Shown: positions 38,751-49,869, counted from the first letter of the stretch. The stretch is 64,000 nucleotides of DNA from JADGHX01 sp963837755 (GCA_963837755.1 CAWIOP010000004.1:186001-250000), one strand, 5' to 3'. A program made the numbers and translations. Notes: a model not told the origin generated them from the letters alone.

Positions 38751-40838
38751 ATGAGACGGTTGCCGCGAGCGCTCGCGATAGTTCTTACGCTCGCGGCAAT
38801 GGATGCTCGCGCAGAGCCTGCCGCAGCTGACGCCGCCGCTCGCGAGATCACGGAACGGCAGCCTGGAGACGTGGCTCAGGCCGCGGATGATGACGACGAT
38901 GCGGGCATCGACTCCATCATCGTTACGGCAACGCGCTCCGGCCAGCTCGTGCGCGATCAGCCCCTTCGCGTGGAAGTGGTGCCGGACGCGGAGATCGAGG
39001 AAAACCTCACCGTCGCGCCGGGCAATCTCACGAACCTGCTGAACGAGCTCGCGGGTGTGCGCATGCAGGCTTCGGCTCCAGGCCTCGGCGGCACAGCGTT
39101 GCAGCTTCGGGGCTTGCCGGGCCGGCACGCGCAGATGCTCTCGGACGGGCTGCCTCTGGGCGGCGCGCAGACCGATTCCTTCAGCCTCATGCAGACCGCG
39201 CCGCTCGACCTGGGCCGGGTCGAGGTGATCAAGGGCGTGGCCTCGGCGCTCTATGGGGGCTCGGCGCTCGCGGGCGTGCTGAACCTCGTCTCCCGCGCGC
39301 CGGGTGATGAGACGGACGTGCTTCTCAACCAGACGTCTGTCGGCGGCAGCGATGCGGTGGGTTTCTACTCAGGCGCCCTCTCGCAAGCTGCAGGGTTCAC
39401 GCTGACCGGCGGCGCGCACTACCAGGCCCGCAAAGATCTGGACCATGACGGGTGGTCGGACGTGCCGGGCTACAAGCGTGTGAGCCTGCGGCCGAGATTG
39501 TTCTGGAGCGAAGGCAAGGAGCGAAGCCTGTTCGCGACGATCGGCCTCATGCAAGAAGATCGTGCCGGCGGCACCACGGGCGGGCGCACGTTGCCTGGCG
39601 GCGTGGAGTTTCCCGAAGCGCTTCACTCCCGCCGCATCGATGGTGGCGCCATCGCGAAGCTCGCTGTTGGCGACGATCGCGCCGTGAGTGCGCGCTGGTC
39701 CGCCAATCTCACGGAGCACGATCGCGTGTTTGGCGCAGAGCGCGTCGATGACACCGAGGCCACCGTGCTCGGTGAAGCGACTCTGCAAGGCAAGTCGGGC
39801 GAACACACCTGGATTGCAGGGGCCGTGCTTCAGTACGAACGCCTGCATACGTCAGAGGCGAGCGGAGTCAGTTACGACTACACCGTGCCGGGCCTGTTCG
39901 CTCAGGACGAGTTCGCCCTGGCGAACTGGTTGTCGCTGGCCGTGAGCGCGCGAGTGGATGCACACAGCGACTACGGCACGTTCGTCAACCCGCGTTTCTC
40001 GGCCCTGGTTCGACCGGCACCGAACTGGTCGCTGCGCGCATCGGTGGGCACGGGCTTTGCGGCACCTACGCCGCTGGTCGAAGATGTGCAGTCGCGCAGT
40101 CTTGCGCTGTTGAATCCGTTGCAGGGGCTGCGTGCCGAGCGTGCATCCAGCATGTCTCTGGATGCGAAGTGGGCTGAGAAGCCTTGGGATGTGAACCTGA
40201 GCGTGTTCGCGTCGCAGATCCGCCATCCGCTGAGCGTGCAGGCCGCTGCGCAACCGGGCCGTCTGGAGCTCGTGAACGATGGCGAGCCGCTGCGAGCGCG
40301 CGGTGCCGAAGTGCTGGTCGGCTATGCCGCGGGGGCGTGGCACGTGCTGGCCAACTCCACCTTTCTGGATGTCACCGAGGCCGCCACGACGGCAGGCCGC
40401 CGCAAGGCCGGGCTGATTCCGCGCTTCTCCGCGGAGATCGCGGCCATACTGGAAGATGAAGATCGCGGCCGCGTGGGCATGGAGATCTCCTATACCGGCC
40501 GTCAGTCGCTGCCGGATGACCCCTATCGGGACGTGAGCCAGCCTTACCTCGAGGTCAATGCGCTGGCGGAGCTGAAAGCGGGCCGCGCCGCTTTTTTCGT
40601 GAATGCGCTGAACCTCACCAACGTGAGGCAGCGGGATTACGAACCGCTGTTGCGGCCGGCGCCCGGTCTCGGCGGCGAGCCCATCACCGATGTGTGGGCG
40701 CCGCTCGTGGGCCGCACTTTCAACCTGGGTGTGCGAGTGGAGCTGCAGGCGCGCGCGAGAGCTCGGCTCGTCGTCAAACGATCGACACGCCCAGCTCGCG
40801 CGCCCGTTGCACCAGACCCGGCCATGCGTTGGAGATGA
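38751..40838 (+). CDS. TonB-dependent outer-membrane receptor
   Basis: 695 residues, intact. A signal peptide (ALAIVLTLAAMDARA) and a TonB box (DSIIVTATRSGQ) lead into a plug (LNELAGVRMQ, LQLRGLPGRHAQMLSDGLPL, GRVEVIKGVASALYGGSALA). A 22-strand barrel follows, with NPRFSALVRPAPNWSLRASV and the terminal strand GRTFNLGVRVEL. It resembles BtuB/CopB-like metal or cofactor receptors, and its operon suggests copper or another soft metal. After the terminal strand a positively charged tail of about 30 residues runs 65 bp into the convergent MBL gene, so the original stop may be lost. Confidence 0.9.
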   Translation: MRRLPRALAIVLTLAAMDARAEPAAADAAAREITERQPGDVAQAADDDDDAGIDSIIVTATRSGQLVRDQPLRVEVVPDAEIEENLTVAPGNLTNLLNELAGVRMQASAPGLGGTALQLRGLPGRHAQMLSDGLPLGGAQTDSFSLMQTAPLDLGRVEVIKGVASALYGGSALAGVLNLVSRAPGDETDVLLNQTSVGGSDAVGFYSGALSQAAGFTLTGGAHYQARKDLDHDGWSDVPGYKRVSLRPRLFWSEGKERSLFATIGLMQEDRAGGTTGGRTLPGGVEFPEALHSRRIDGGAIAKLAVGDDRAVSARWSANLTEHDRVFGAERVDDTEATVLGEATLQGKSGEHTWIAGAVLQYERLHTSEASGVSYDYTVPGLFAQDEFALANWLSLAVSARVDAHSDYGTFVNPRFSALVRPAPNWSLRASVGTGFAAPTPLVEDVQSRSLALLNPLQGLRAERASSMSLDAKWAEKPWDVNLSVFASQIRHPLSVQAAAQPGRLELVNDGEPLRARGAEVLVGYAAGAWHVLANSTFLDVTEAATTAGRRKAGLIPRFSAEIAAILEDEDRGRVGMEISYTGRQSLPDDPYRDVSQPYLEVNALAELKAGRAAFFVNALNLTNVRQRDYEPLLRPAPGLGGEPITDVWAPLVGRTFNLGVRVELQARARARLVVKRSTRPARAPVAPDPAMRWR

Positions 40839-41708
40839 AGAGCTTCGGGTCGCCCCATTGCGCGTCGAATTCGCGGGTGGGCGCGGCGTTCAACATGTCC
40901 TGCACGCTCATGCCTTGCGCGAGCAGCTTCGAGAGGCGTGGTTTGAGTGCCGCAAGCATGGCGTTCTCGGCCTGAAGATCGGCGCGCGAGAGCACCGGGC
41001 CCGCTCCGGGCACGATGCGCGTGCCCGCATTGCTCATTTCGAGCAACGTCTGGGTCGCATTTGCCATGCCGCCGATCCAGCCATTGGTCGAGTAATCGAG
41101 TGATCGGGTAAGCAGCCGGCGCAGACCACGTCGCCCGCGACCAGCACGTTCGCATTCCGGAAATAGACGTAGATGTCGCCGTCCGTGTGAGCTTGCGGCA
41201 GGTAGCCGTAGTCGATCTGCTCGCCGCCGAAGGTGAGATTGCCGGTGGTGTAGAACGTCTGGTTCGGGCGCGCTTCCCGTGGCAGCGGCTTGAACACGCG
41301 GTTCTGCCACTTCGATTTCACTTCGGTGCTCAGCCAGAGCCGCGTGTTCTCGTGCGCGATGATGTGCGTGCCGGCCCGGCCCAACGCGCCATTGGACCCG
41401 GTCTGCTCCCAGTGCCAGTGCGTGTTGAACAGCGTGTGAATCTTCGAAGACCCGGTGCGCTGCTTCACGAGGCGCAGCACGCTCGCGGAGTGTTCCGGCG
41501 AACCGCCGTCCACCATGAGCACGCCGTCGGGCGAGTTGAAGACGGTGACGTTCCCGCCGCCCCCGCTGATGAGCAGGATGCGGTCGCTGAGCGGGGTTAC
41601 GACGAGCTCCGGTGCCCGAGCCCCATTTGCGGAGCCGACCCAGCGTGGCGCAGCGAGCACGGCACCCGTCGCGGGCATCGCAATCCGCAGAAAATGGCGT
41701 CGATCCAT
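40774..41708 (-). CDS. Tat-exported MBL-fold hydrolase (cassette 2), frameshifted
   Basis: MDRRHFLRIAMPATGAVLAA is a Tat signal. VLMVDGG, FNTHWHWEQTGSN and QAHTDGDIYVYF give the metallo-beta-lactamase fold. As in copy 1, the metal motif is altered: H97 and H99 are present, but the Asp-His pair is E101-Q102. One frame break lies near 41112-41120, after VLVAGDVVCAG, and the sequence then continues to the end with NGWIGGMANATQTLLEMSNA. About 311 residues, equal to copy 1. It starts 8 nt after the ankyrin stop and overlaps the TonB receptor tail by 65 bp. Confidence 0.85.
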
Positions 41709-41716
41709 TTTGAGCG

Positions 41717-43299
41717 TCACGTGCCGCTGCTCGCGACGGGCGGGCCGGCCGCGCTCATCAGCTGGCGAAGCAACGCCTCGGTTTCCGGGTGCGGCTGCGC
41801 GCTTGCGCGGCCGGAGCTGCTGGCGCTTCCCTTCGCGATGTCGGCGGCGGTGCGCCCTTGCGAATCCCTGGCGGAAAGATCGACCTTGTTTGCGGCCAAT
41901 GTCTTCACCAGCCCATTCCAGCCCCAGCTTGCGGCGCCGTGCAGCGCAGTCTGCCCGGCGTAATCGCGTGCATTGATGTTCGCGCCGGCCTTCAACAGCA
42001 CTTCCACGGCCTCGATGGCCTGTGCTTCGGACTTGTAGCGCCCGCGCGTGTCGAGGCTCGACGGAGCCTCTGCCTGAAGCAGCCATCAACGGTGTGATGC
42101 CCGTGGCCGTCGGCAACTCGACATTGGCCCCGTGCGAGATCAGCAGACGCATCGCCGCGACGTCGCCGGCTTTGGCCGCGCGCACGCAGCGGCGTGGTGC
42201 CGACGCTGAGCATGCCGTCGGCACCGCGATCGTCCCGCAGCGAGCGATACGGCGGAAACAGCTTGAGCTGCAGGTTCGGGTTCGCGCCGGCGTTCGAGCA
42301 GCATGCTCGATGAGCTCGAGGCCGCTCGTCTTGTCGAGCGAGGGCCGGTCGGCGCGGCCACCCGTCGGCAGGGTGTTCACGTCCACCGCCGCGTACAGCG
42401 GCGACCGGCCCCAGGTGTCCCACTTGTCGACGTCGGCGCCCTGCTGCACGAGGAACGCGGCGACATCGAAATTGAAGTTGAGCGCCGCCAGCAGCAGCGG
42501 CGTCACCCCGTCGGGGTCGGCGAGATTCACGTCGGCGCCCGCCTTGACGAGAATCCGCGCGCACTCCGAGACAGCCTTTGCGTGCGGCGTAGAGCAGCGG
42601 CGTGAAGCCGCCGGACGGGCGCGCCTGCATGCGCGGCTCCGCCGTCACCTGCCGCTCCCACTCGTTCACGCTGGAGCGCGCGTTCACTTCCGCGCCGTGC
42701 TCAACCAGCAGCCGCACCATCGCGGGCTGACTCTCGGCCGCCGCCCACATCAGCGCCGTCTGGCCGCGCCACTGCTCGCGCGCGTTGACCTTTGCGCCGC
42801 GCTCGAGCAGCAGCCTCGCGCGGCGTCCACGTTGCTCGTGCGCGCAATGATCATCAGCGCCGTCTGGCCATCCGCATTCGGGGACTCGACGTCGGCGCCC
42901 GCCTTCAGCAGCGCCCGCAGCACCTTCGCGTTGCCGACCACCGCCGCCTCCGACATCGGCGTCGCGCCGTAGTCGTTCTTCACTTTCACATCGGCGCCGG
43001 CGGCGAACAGCTGCTCGACGAGATCGACGTCGGTCGTGGTACACGGCCCAGTGCAGGGCGCTGGTGCCGTCGGCGGTGCGTTGGTTGACGTCGGGCCGCG
43101 GGTTCGCGGCAAGCAGCGCGCGGGCCGCAGCCATGTCGTTCTTGCGGGTAGCCAGCACGAGTGGGGCCGGGTTCTCCACAGGCTCGACGACGGCGTTCGC
43201 CGCGGCGACGAGCGCGGGCGCCGAGCAAGCCAGTGCGAACGCGACAACGCGGGCCAGCCTGCCGGCCCTGACATTCCAAGAGCGCTTCGTCAGTTCCAT
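41717..43299 (-). CDS. Exported ankyrin-repeat protein (cassette 2), frameshifted
   Basis: The signal peptide (ARVVAFALACSAPALVAAAN) is followed by ankyrin repeats: SALHWAVYHD, ATPMSEAAVVGN, QTALMWAAAES, TPLLYAARKG, TPLLLAALNF, SPLYAAVDVN, TPLMAASGRG and TALHGAASWG. Several frame breaks (for example near 43.03, 42.6, 42.3 and 42.05 kb) interrupt it, but repeat phase is kept overall. The start at 43299 is 4 nt after the DUF1552 stop, which indicates coupled translation. Confidence 0.85.
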
Positions 43300-43303
43300 G
43301 GCG

Positions 43304-44636
43304 CTAGATCTCCGCGACAGCCCCGGTGCTGTCGCCCACTTTCTCAACGGGCACGCCGGCCCGCTGCAGCACCGTGAGCAGCACGTTCGCCAGCGGCGTG
43401 CGCTCCTTGAAGTTGATGTGCTGGCCGCCGCGGATCTTGCCGCACCCTCCGCCCACCAACGCCGTCGGCAGCGGGTACTGGTTGTGCGCGTTGCTGTTGC
43501 TCATGTTGCTGCCGTAAAGCAGGATCGAGTGATCCAGCATGCTGCCGTCGCCGTCCGGCATCTTCGCGAGCTTGCCGAGGAACTTCGCGAACACGTCGGT
43601 GTGATAGCGCTGGATCATCGACGAGCCGCTCCTTCTTGCGCCTCGTCGTTCGCATGGTGCGACAGCGCGTGGAATGCGTCCGGCACGCCGATGTGGTTGT
43701 AGGTCTGCTCGCTGACCTCGGGCGCCAGCATGAAGCTCTGGATGCGCGTGAGGTTGCCCTGGTACGCCAGCGCAATGAGGTCGAACATGAGCTTCAGGTG
43801 CTCGTCGAAGTTCTCCGACGTGGCGCCGGGCACTTCCGGCAGCGCGAGCTTCGCGACATCGCCCTGCGTTCGGCGTTCTGCACGCGGCGCTCGATCTCGC
43901 GCACGCTTTCGAGGTAGTCGTTGAGCGTTGCGCGGTCCTGCGCGCCCAGCGTGCGGCTCAGCGAATCCGCCTCGCTCGAAATCATGTCGAGGATGCTGGC
44001 GGTCTGCGGACGCGAGGAAGCGCCGCTCCTCCGGCGTATCGCCCTGCCCGAACAGACGCAGGAACAACTGGCGCGGGTTGCTCTCCACCGGCAGCGGCGT
44101 TGAGGCGGTGCGGAACGAGAGCGTGCCCGAGTAACTGCAGCCGTAGCCGCGCTCGCAGGCGCTGCCGACGCCGTGCCCCTGCGCCGTGGCGACTTCGAGC
44201 GAGGGATAAGGCGTGTCCTGCCCGATGTGCGAGGGCGGCGATCTGGTCGACTGTGGGCGCCATCTCAGGCGCGAGCCCCTCTTTCGGATGCACGCAAGAC
44301 AGCCACGTGGCCGGCACCAGCGCATGCACCGCGCGGCTCTCGCCCGGCTTGTTGCCGAGATTGCTGACGACGGTGAGCTGATTGCGGAACGGCGCGAGCG
44401 GCTCGAGGATGGGGCTCAGCTCGAAGTCGCGGCCCGCCGTGGCGGGCGTCCACTTCTCCATGATGGCGCCGTGCGGAAAGTAGAAGAACCCGAGCCGCGG
44501 CTTCGGCGCGGCGGCCGTGTTCGCGAGTGCCGTGGCGGCCGGGATCATCGCGTCGAGCAGCGGCAGCGAGATCGCCACGCCCATGCCGCGCAGCAACGGT
44601 GCGGCGGGAAAGGTGTTTTCGGGTGATGAACATCAT
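43304..44636 (-). CDS. DUF1552 Tat-exported protein (cassette 2), frameshifted
   Basis: MMFITRKHLSRRTVLRGMGV is a Tat signal once a base error near 44.6 kb is corrected. LGFFYFPHGAIMEKWTP, VSNLGNKPGESRAVHAL, ESNPRQLFLRLFGQGDTPEE, LDHSILLYGSNMSNSNAHN and GDSTGAVAEI are the DUF1552 blocks, closely parallel to copy 1. Length of about 444 codons is normal. It begins 2 nt after the DUF1592 stop codon. Confidence 0.85.
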
Positions 44637-44638
44637 GA

Positions 44639-47161
44639 CTACTTCGCCTTGTCGTCGCCCGTGAGCGCCGCCTGCCGGGTTTCTGGCGGCGCCGCCGGAA
44701 GTTGTCTCATCTGGAACGCCGCGCTGCCGACGATGCCCCGGACGATGGCCTCGAAGCGATAGTCGTCGCCAGCGGCCTGCCGCACGATGGCGCGCACGGC
44801 AGGCATGTCCTGATAGCGCAGGCCGCGGCCCAGCGCGATACACCATCAGCTTCTCGGTGAACGCCTGCACGAACTGGTCCGGACGGGCCAGCAGCGCCTC
44901 GTTGAGCTCGCGCCGGGCCGCTCACGTGCAGTGCCGCTGGAAAGCTGCCCGCTCGAGTCGATGGCGCTGCCGGCGTCGCGATCGATGTCACGCCACGCGC
45001 CGATCACGTCGTAGTTCTCGAGCGCGAAGCCCAGCGGGTCCATGACGCCATGACAGCCATTGCACGATGGCGTGGCGCGATGCTGCTCCAGGCGCTCGCG
45101 CACGGTCTGCGCCTTCTTGCCCGGCTCGGTCTCCTTGAACTGCTCGACGCCCGGCGGCGGCGCGCTCGGCGGCGTGCCGGTGACGTTCTCGAGGATCCAG
45201 GCCCCGCGCAGCACGGGCGACGTGCGGTTGCCATATGACGTTCCCATCAGCACCGCGCCCTTGCCGAGCAGCCCCCAGCGGTTCGGGTTGGTCGGGCTGC
45301 ACCGGGCCGGAACTGCGTCGCCGCGGATGTTCGGAACGCCGTAGTGCAGGGCCAGCCGCTCGTTGAGGAACGTGGTGGTCCGAGCGCAGCAGGTCGAGCA
45401 CGCTGCGGTCTGTCGCGCAGGACGCTGTCGAGGAAGAGGCGGATTTCCTCCCGAAAGCCTGCACGCAGGTCGGGGTCGAAATCCGGATACAACACCGGGT
45501 CGGGCTGGATGTTGTCGATGCGGCCCACGTTCAGCCACTGGAATGCGAAGTTCGTCACCAGCGATTCCGAGCGCGGATCGGCGAGCATGCGATGCACCTG
45601 CGTGCTCGAGCACGCCCGGGTCGCGCAGCCGGCCGGCGGCGGCGAGGTCGATGAGCTGCTGGTCCGGCCCCGCGCTCCACATGAAGAAGGAGAGACGCGA
45701 CGCCAGCTCGAGGTCCGTCACCTGGCGGACGGAGCCGGGGGCCGCATCGCCCGGCGCCGGCTCCGCGCGGAACAGGAATTTCGTGCTCGACAGAATGGCG
45801 GTGAGGCCGTTCTCGATGCCGGCTTCGAAGTCGCCCGCTTGGCGGCCCGTGGCATAGAACGCAAGCGGCGCCTCGAGATCGGCTTGCGTGGCCGGCCGTC
45901 GAAACGCTTCGCTCGCCAGCCTCGTCGAGAATGCGCCGCGCGCACGGCAGCTCGGCCTCCGCCGACTCGGGCCGACAGATGAAGACGCGCCGGCGACTGC
46001 TCGGTTTCGCTCACGCCGGTGACGTTGAAGGGGCCGGAGATGTCGACGCCCGGAATGGTGGGGTAGCGCTCCATTTCCGGCAGGGCGGCGATGGGCTGCA
46101 GCGGGGAATCGGACTGGGCGAACGAGCGCTGGATGAAGGCGATGCCCACGCGATGCGGCCCGGCCTTCATCTTCACGCGGATGTGATTGAAGCGCGCCTG
46201 CAGCTCTTCCGCGGCGGCGGCCTGGCGCACGTCCACGGCGTCGAGGTCTTCCTGCCCGCCTACTGCCTGCTCGAAAACCCGCACGTCGTCGATGGTGAGG
46301 ATGACCTTGTGCGCCTGGTCTACGCGGGTGACATAGCCTGCGCCACCGAAGAAGAAATCGCGGATGTTGAATTCGTATTCGCCATCCGCTGGAAAGTAGT
46401 GCTCCACCAGCATGCCGCCGCGCGTGCCGAGCGGCAGGCCGTCGATGTGCCCGGACTGGTCCGCGCCGTGCACGCGGAGCTCACGCGTGCTCGGCTTCGC
46501 GCCGGCGCGGCCGATGGCTTGCCGGCTCACATTGCGCGCGGCGGAGATGTACTGGTCGAGGAACGTCGGGGAGATGCGCAGCACCGCCGCGATGTTGTCG
46601 AAGCCGTCGCTCGACACGTCCTTCGGCAGCAGCGTCGTCACGTCGACATCGAGGCCGAGCAGGCGGCCGATCTCGCGCGCGTACTCGGTTCGGTTCAGCC
46701 GATGCAGGCCGATGTCAGCCCGGGTCGGGGTTCGCGGCGGCCACGCCGTCCAGCTCGCCTTCCATCCACGACACGAACGAATCGATGGTGCCCTGGTCGG
46801 GCTGCGCCTCGCCCGGCGGCGGCATGAGGCGGCCGCGCAGCTTGCGGATGGCCTTCTCCCAGACTTCCGCGTCGGCAGGGATGTTCTCGGCCGACAGGGT
46901 GTCGAACGCGATGCCGCCGGCCCAGTCGAGGCTGTTGTGGCACTTCTCGCAGCGTTTTTCGAGCAGCGCCCAGTGGCCGGCGGCCGCGTTGGCAGCGCCG
47001 GTTGACATGGCAACCGCCCCAGCCGCGTCTGCCGCCACGGCAGGCCGTGACGGCACTCCCGCAGCCAGCAGCACGGTGCCGGCCGCTGCCAGCACGCAGA
47101 AAAAGCCCCTGTTCCAGCCGTTGGACAAGTTTTGTCTCCGGAAAGGGCCGGTGCGCTTCAC
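44639..47161 (-). CDS. DUF1592-type cytochrome c protein (cassette 2), frameshifted
   Basis: The signal peptide (FFCVLAAAGTVLLAAGVPS) is followed by CEKCH (C71, C74, H75), MPPPGEAQ, LNRTEYAREIGRLLGLDVDV (DUF1587), LELASRLSFFMWSAGP (DUF1592), GKGAVLMGTSYGNRTSPVLR (DUF1588), CNGCHGVMDPLGFALENYD and the DUF1585 end. Both CxxCH sites (CEKCH and CNGCH) are readable. Frame breaks occur near 46.72, 45.95, 45.6, 45.4 and 44.92 kb. It is first in the cassette and diverges from the FtsX-type permease across a 280-bp gap that should hold the promoter. Confidence 0.87.
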
Positions 47162-47441
47162 ACGGCCGTGTCGCCGGATATTACCGTCATCTACCGGCGC
47201 GGTAGCTGCCGCGCGTCTGCGATGGCCGGTATGCGGCGGGGTCCCCAGCCAGCCCGATAGTGGAACCTTCGTGTACCGGTGGCAGCGGCAGGGGCACTAT
47301 TAGATAGAGTGTTCGATTCCGGACGTCCGGAAGCGGGCAGATGCGCCAGGGTTCATCCAACCGCTGGATTGTTCGCCGGTTTTTGCGCGCGGCGCCGGGC
47401 CGTACACTGGCTCGCCCGCCCCACGAGACGGAATCCAACGG

Positions 47442-49829
47442 ATGCTTCGCAACTACCTCGCCGCCGCGCTGCGCAACCTTGGGCGCAGCAGGTTCCACGC
47501 GGGCATCGGCATCTTCGGGCTGGCGCTCGGCATCGGAGCTGCGCTGGTCATGGCGCTGATCCTGCGCAATGAATACGGCTACGACCGGTTCATTCCCGGC
47601 CACGACCGCATCTATCTCGCCGTCTCCACGCTGATCCCGTCGCAGCGCGCGCCGGCCTACGACGAGACGAGTCTTACGGAGATCGCCGCGTTGCTGAAGC
47701 TGCGGTTCCGGGAAATCGATGCCGCTACCCGGCTATCGGACGAGAACATCGTACTCACGCGCGGCACTGTGAGCGCGAAGGAAGACATCTACTGGGCCGA
47801 CGCGAACTTCTTCGAGGTGTTGCGCTTGCCGGCTGTTGCAGGCGACCTGAGCACGGCCTTGCACCGGCCGGACGGCATCGTCCTCACGCGCTCCATCGCC
47901 CGGAAATACTTTGGCCGTGACACGCCCGTCGGCCAGACCCTGCAAGTGGGCGCAGGCCACGTCATGACTGTCACGGCGATCATCGAGGATTTGCCTGACA
48001 ACGGCACGCAGCTTCGGTCGGGCATCTTCGGTTCCGGGCTGGCATCGTGGTCGGGGCTCACGCGGCTGGACAACGAAGCGGCGAGCTCGCCATTGAAGAG
48101 TCGATCGGGCGTCTCGATCGACGTGCGCACCTTCCTGCGCCTTGCGCCCGGCGCCGCCATGGAGCCGCTGCAGGCCGCGATGCCGGCCTTCATCAAGAGC
48201 GTTGTTCCGCTGCGGCTGCCGGGCCTGGTGATGACACTCACCTTCGTGAGGCTCGACCACGTTCATCTGTTCCACGGGTTCAATCCGGGCGCGCGCGGCC
48301 GGCTCGCCGTCTCGTTGGCCATCGGCCTCGTGGTCCTGCTCATCGCGTGCATCAACTTCATCAACCTGTCGACCGCGCGTGCATCGAGGCGTGCTCGTGA
48401 AGTCATGGTGCGAAAGGTGGCCGGCGCGAGCCGCGCCGTGCTCGTCGTGCAGTTTCTCGGCGAGTCGTTCATCTACGTGGCGCTGGCCATGTGCATGGCG
48501 CTGGCGTTCACGGAATTACTTCTGCCTCGCGTGAATGCTTTCGTGAGTGGTGCCGCAACGCTGGACTACACCGCCGACCCGGCGCTCATCGGCTGGATTG
48601 CGCTCGGCACGTTGCTGCTGACGTTGATCGCGGGCCTGTATCCAGCCTTCGTGTTGTCTTCGTTCCGGCCGGCCAGCGTGGTGAAGGGTTTGGTTGCGCA
48701 CTCCCACGGCGCCAACCTCACGCGCCAGATTCTGGTGACGCTGCAGTTTGCGGCGCTGATCGCGCTGATGGTGTCGGCCGTTGTCGTGTACCAGCAGAGA
48801 AGCTTTGCCACGCGTGATGCGTTACGTGTCGCGACGGATCAGCACCTGGTCATTCGCGGGGCGTGTCGCGAGGCGCTGAAGACCGAGCTGCGCGCGCTTC
48901 CCGGCGTTCGCGGGGTCGCCTGTGCAACGAGCTCGCTGCTCGACGGATCGGCCTTCAGCAATATCCGCCTGAAGGATGGAACGCAGACCGCCGTGGGTGA
49001 AGCGGGCGTCGAGACCGGCGCGCTGGAGCTCTTCGGCCTGAGGCCCCTGGCCGGCCGGTTTTTCGCGGCAGCGGACGCGGGCTCCCGGGCGCATGTGGTC
49101 ATCAACGAAACCGCCGTGCGCCGATTTGGCTTTGCCTCACCTGCAGCCGCAATTGGCAGGACCATTCCGGAAGAAGGCAAGGAGGCACAGCCCAGCGAAA
49201 TCGTCGGAGTGGTGCGCGACTTCGCGCTGTTCTCGGTGGAGCGGGAGATCGGGCCCATCGTGTACGTGGCCTATGCGGCCAATCCCCGCTTTCCCGGCAT
49301 CGTGGACGTGAAGCTCACCGGCCAGCAGATCCCGGAAACGCTCGCCGCCCTCGACCGGCTCTGGAAGGCGACGGGCGCGACCGAGCCGCCGGACTCGTTC
49401 TTTCTGGACGACTACATTCAGGGTCTCTACCTGTCGGTGCTGCGTTTCGCGCAGGCGTTCGCGGTCATGTCGGGCGTCGCCGTGCTGCTGGCGTGCCTGG
49501 GGCTCATCGGGCTCTGCGCGTCGGCGACGGACCGGCGCAAGAAGGAGATCGGCGTTCGCAAGGCCATGGGGGCGGGCGTCGCCGCCATCCTGCGATTGTT
49601 CGTGTGGCAATTTGCGAAGCCGGTGCTCTGGGCTGCGTTGATCGCGTGGCCTGCGAGCGCATTCCTCATGAACCGCTGGCTCGAGGGCTTCGCGTATCAC
49701 ATCGACCTCACGCCGTGGCCGTTCGTGGCGTCGGCGGCGGTTGCGCTCGTCGTGGCGCTGCTGACGGTGAGCGTGCACAGCTACACCGTCGCTCGCTCGA
49801 AACCGGTGGAAGCGCTGCGCTACGAGTAG
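47442..49829 (+). CDS. FtsX/MacB-type ABC transporter permease
   Basis: 795 residues, intact. The N-terminal helix LGIGAALVMALILRNEYGYD is followed by a MacB-like periplasmic domain (residues about 60-270). Two FtsX membrane units follow (around 290-430 and 680-790), with ASRRAREVMVRKVAGASR and RKKEIGVRKAMGAG as coupling helices. This double-FtsX form usually pairs with a LolD/MacB-type ATPase, which is absent here, so the partner must be encoded elsewhere. Transport of a lipid, peptide or antibiotic is typical for the group. Confidence 0.9.
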   Translation: MLRNYLAAALRNLGRSRFHAGIGIFGLALGIGAALVMALILRNEYGYDRFIPGHDRIYLAVSTLIPSQRAPAYDETSLTEIAALLKLRFREIDAATRLSDENIVLTRGTVSAKEDIYWADANFFEVLRLPAVAGDLSTALHRPDGIVLTRSIARKYFGRDTPVGQTLQVGAGHVMTVTAIIEDLPDNGTQLRSGIFGSGLASWSGLTRLDNEAASSPLKSRSGVSIDVRTFLRLAPGAAMEPLQAAMPAFIKSVVPLRLPGLVMTLTFVRLDHVHLFHGFNPGARGRLAVSLAIGLVVLLIACINFINLSTARASRRAREVMVRKVAGASRAVLVVQFLGESFIYVALAMCMALAFTELLLPRVNAFVSGAATLDYTADPALIGWIALGTLLLTLIAGLYPAFVLSSFRPASVVKGLVAHSHGANLTRQILVTLQFAALIALMVSAVVVYQQRSFATRDALRVATDQHLVIRGACREALKTELRALPGVRGVACATSSLLDGSAFSNIRLKDGTQTAVGEAGVETGALELFGLRPLAGRFFAAADAGSRAHVVINETAVRRFGFASPAAAIGRTIPEEGKEAQPSEIVGVVRDFALFSVEREIGPIVYVAYAANPRFPGIVDVKLTGQQIPETLAALDRLWKATGATEPPDSFFLDDYIQGLYLSVLRFAQAFAVMSGVAVLLACLGLIGLCASATDRRKKEIGVRKAMGAGVAAILRLFVWQFAKPVLWAALIAWPASAFLMNRWLEGFAYHIDLTPWPFVASAAVALVVALLTVSVHSYTVARSKPVEALRYE

Positions 49830-49869
49830 TTCGCGCGGCGGGTGCAGGCTGATTCGAGTCAACACGTTA

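Noticed and set aside
4089..47161. Reading the many short pieces in the cassettes as separate small genes
   Set aside because: Domain order and total length match whole DUF1592, DUF1552 and ankyrin proteins in both copies, so the pieces belong together.
47442..49829. Calling the permease MacB
   Set aside because: MacB has a fused ATPase domain. This protein has none, and no ATPase gene is adjacent.
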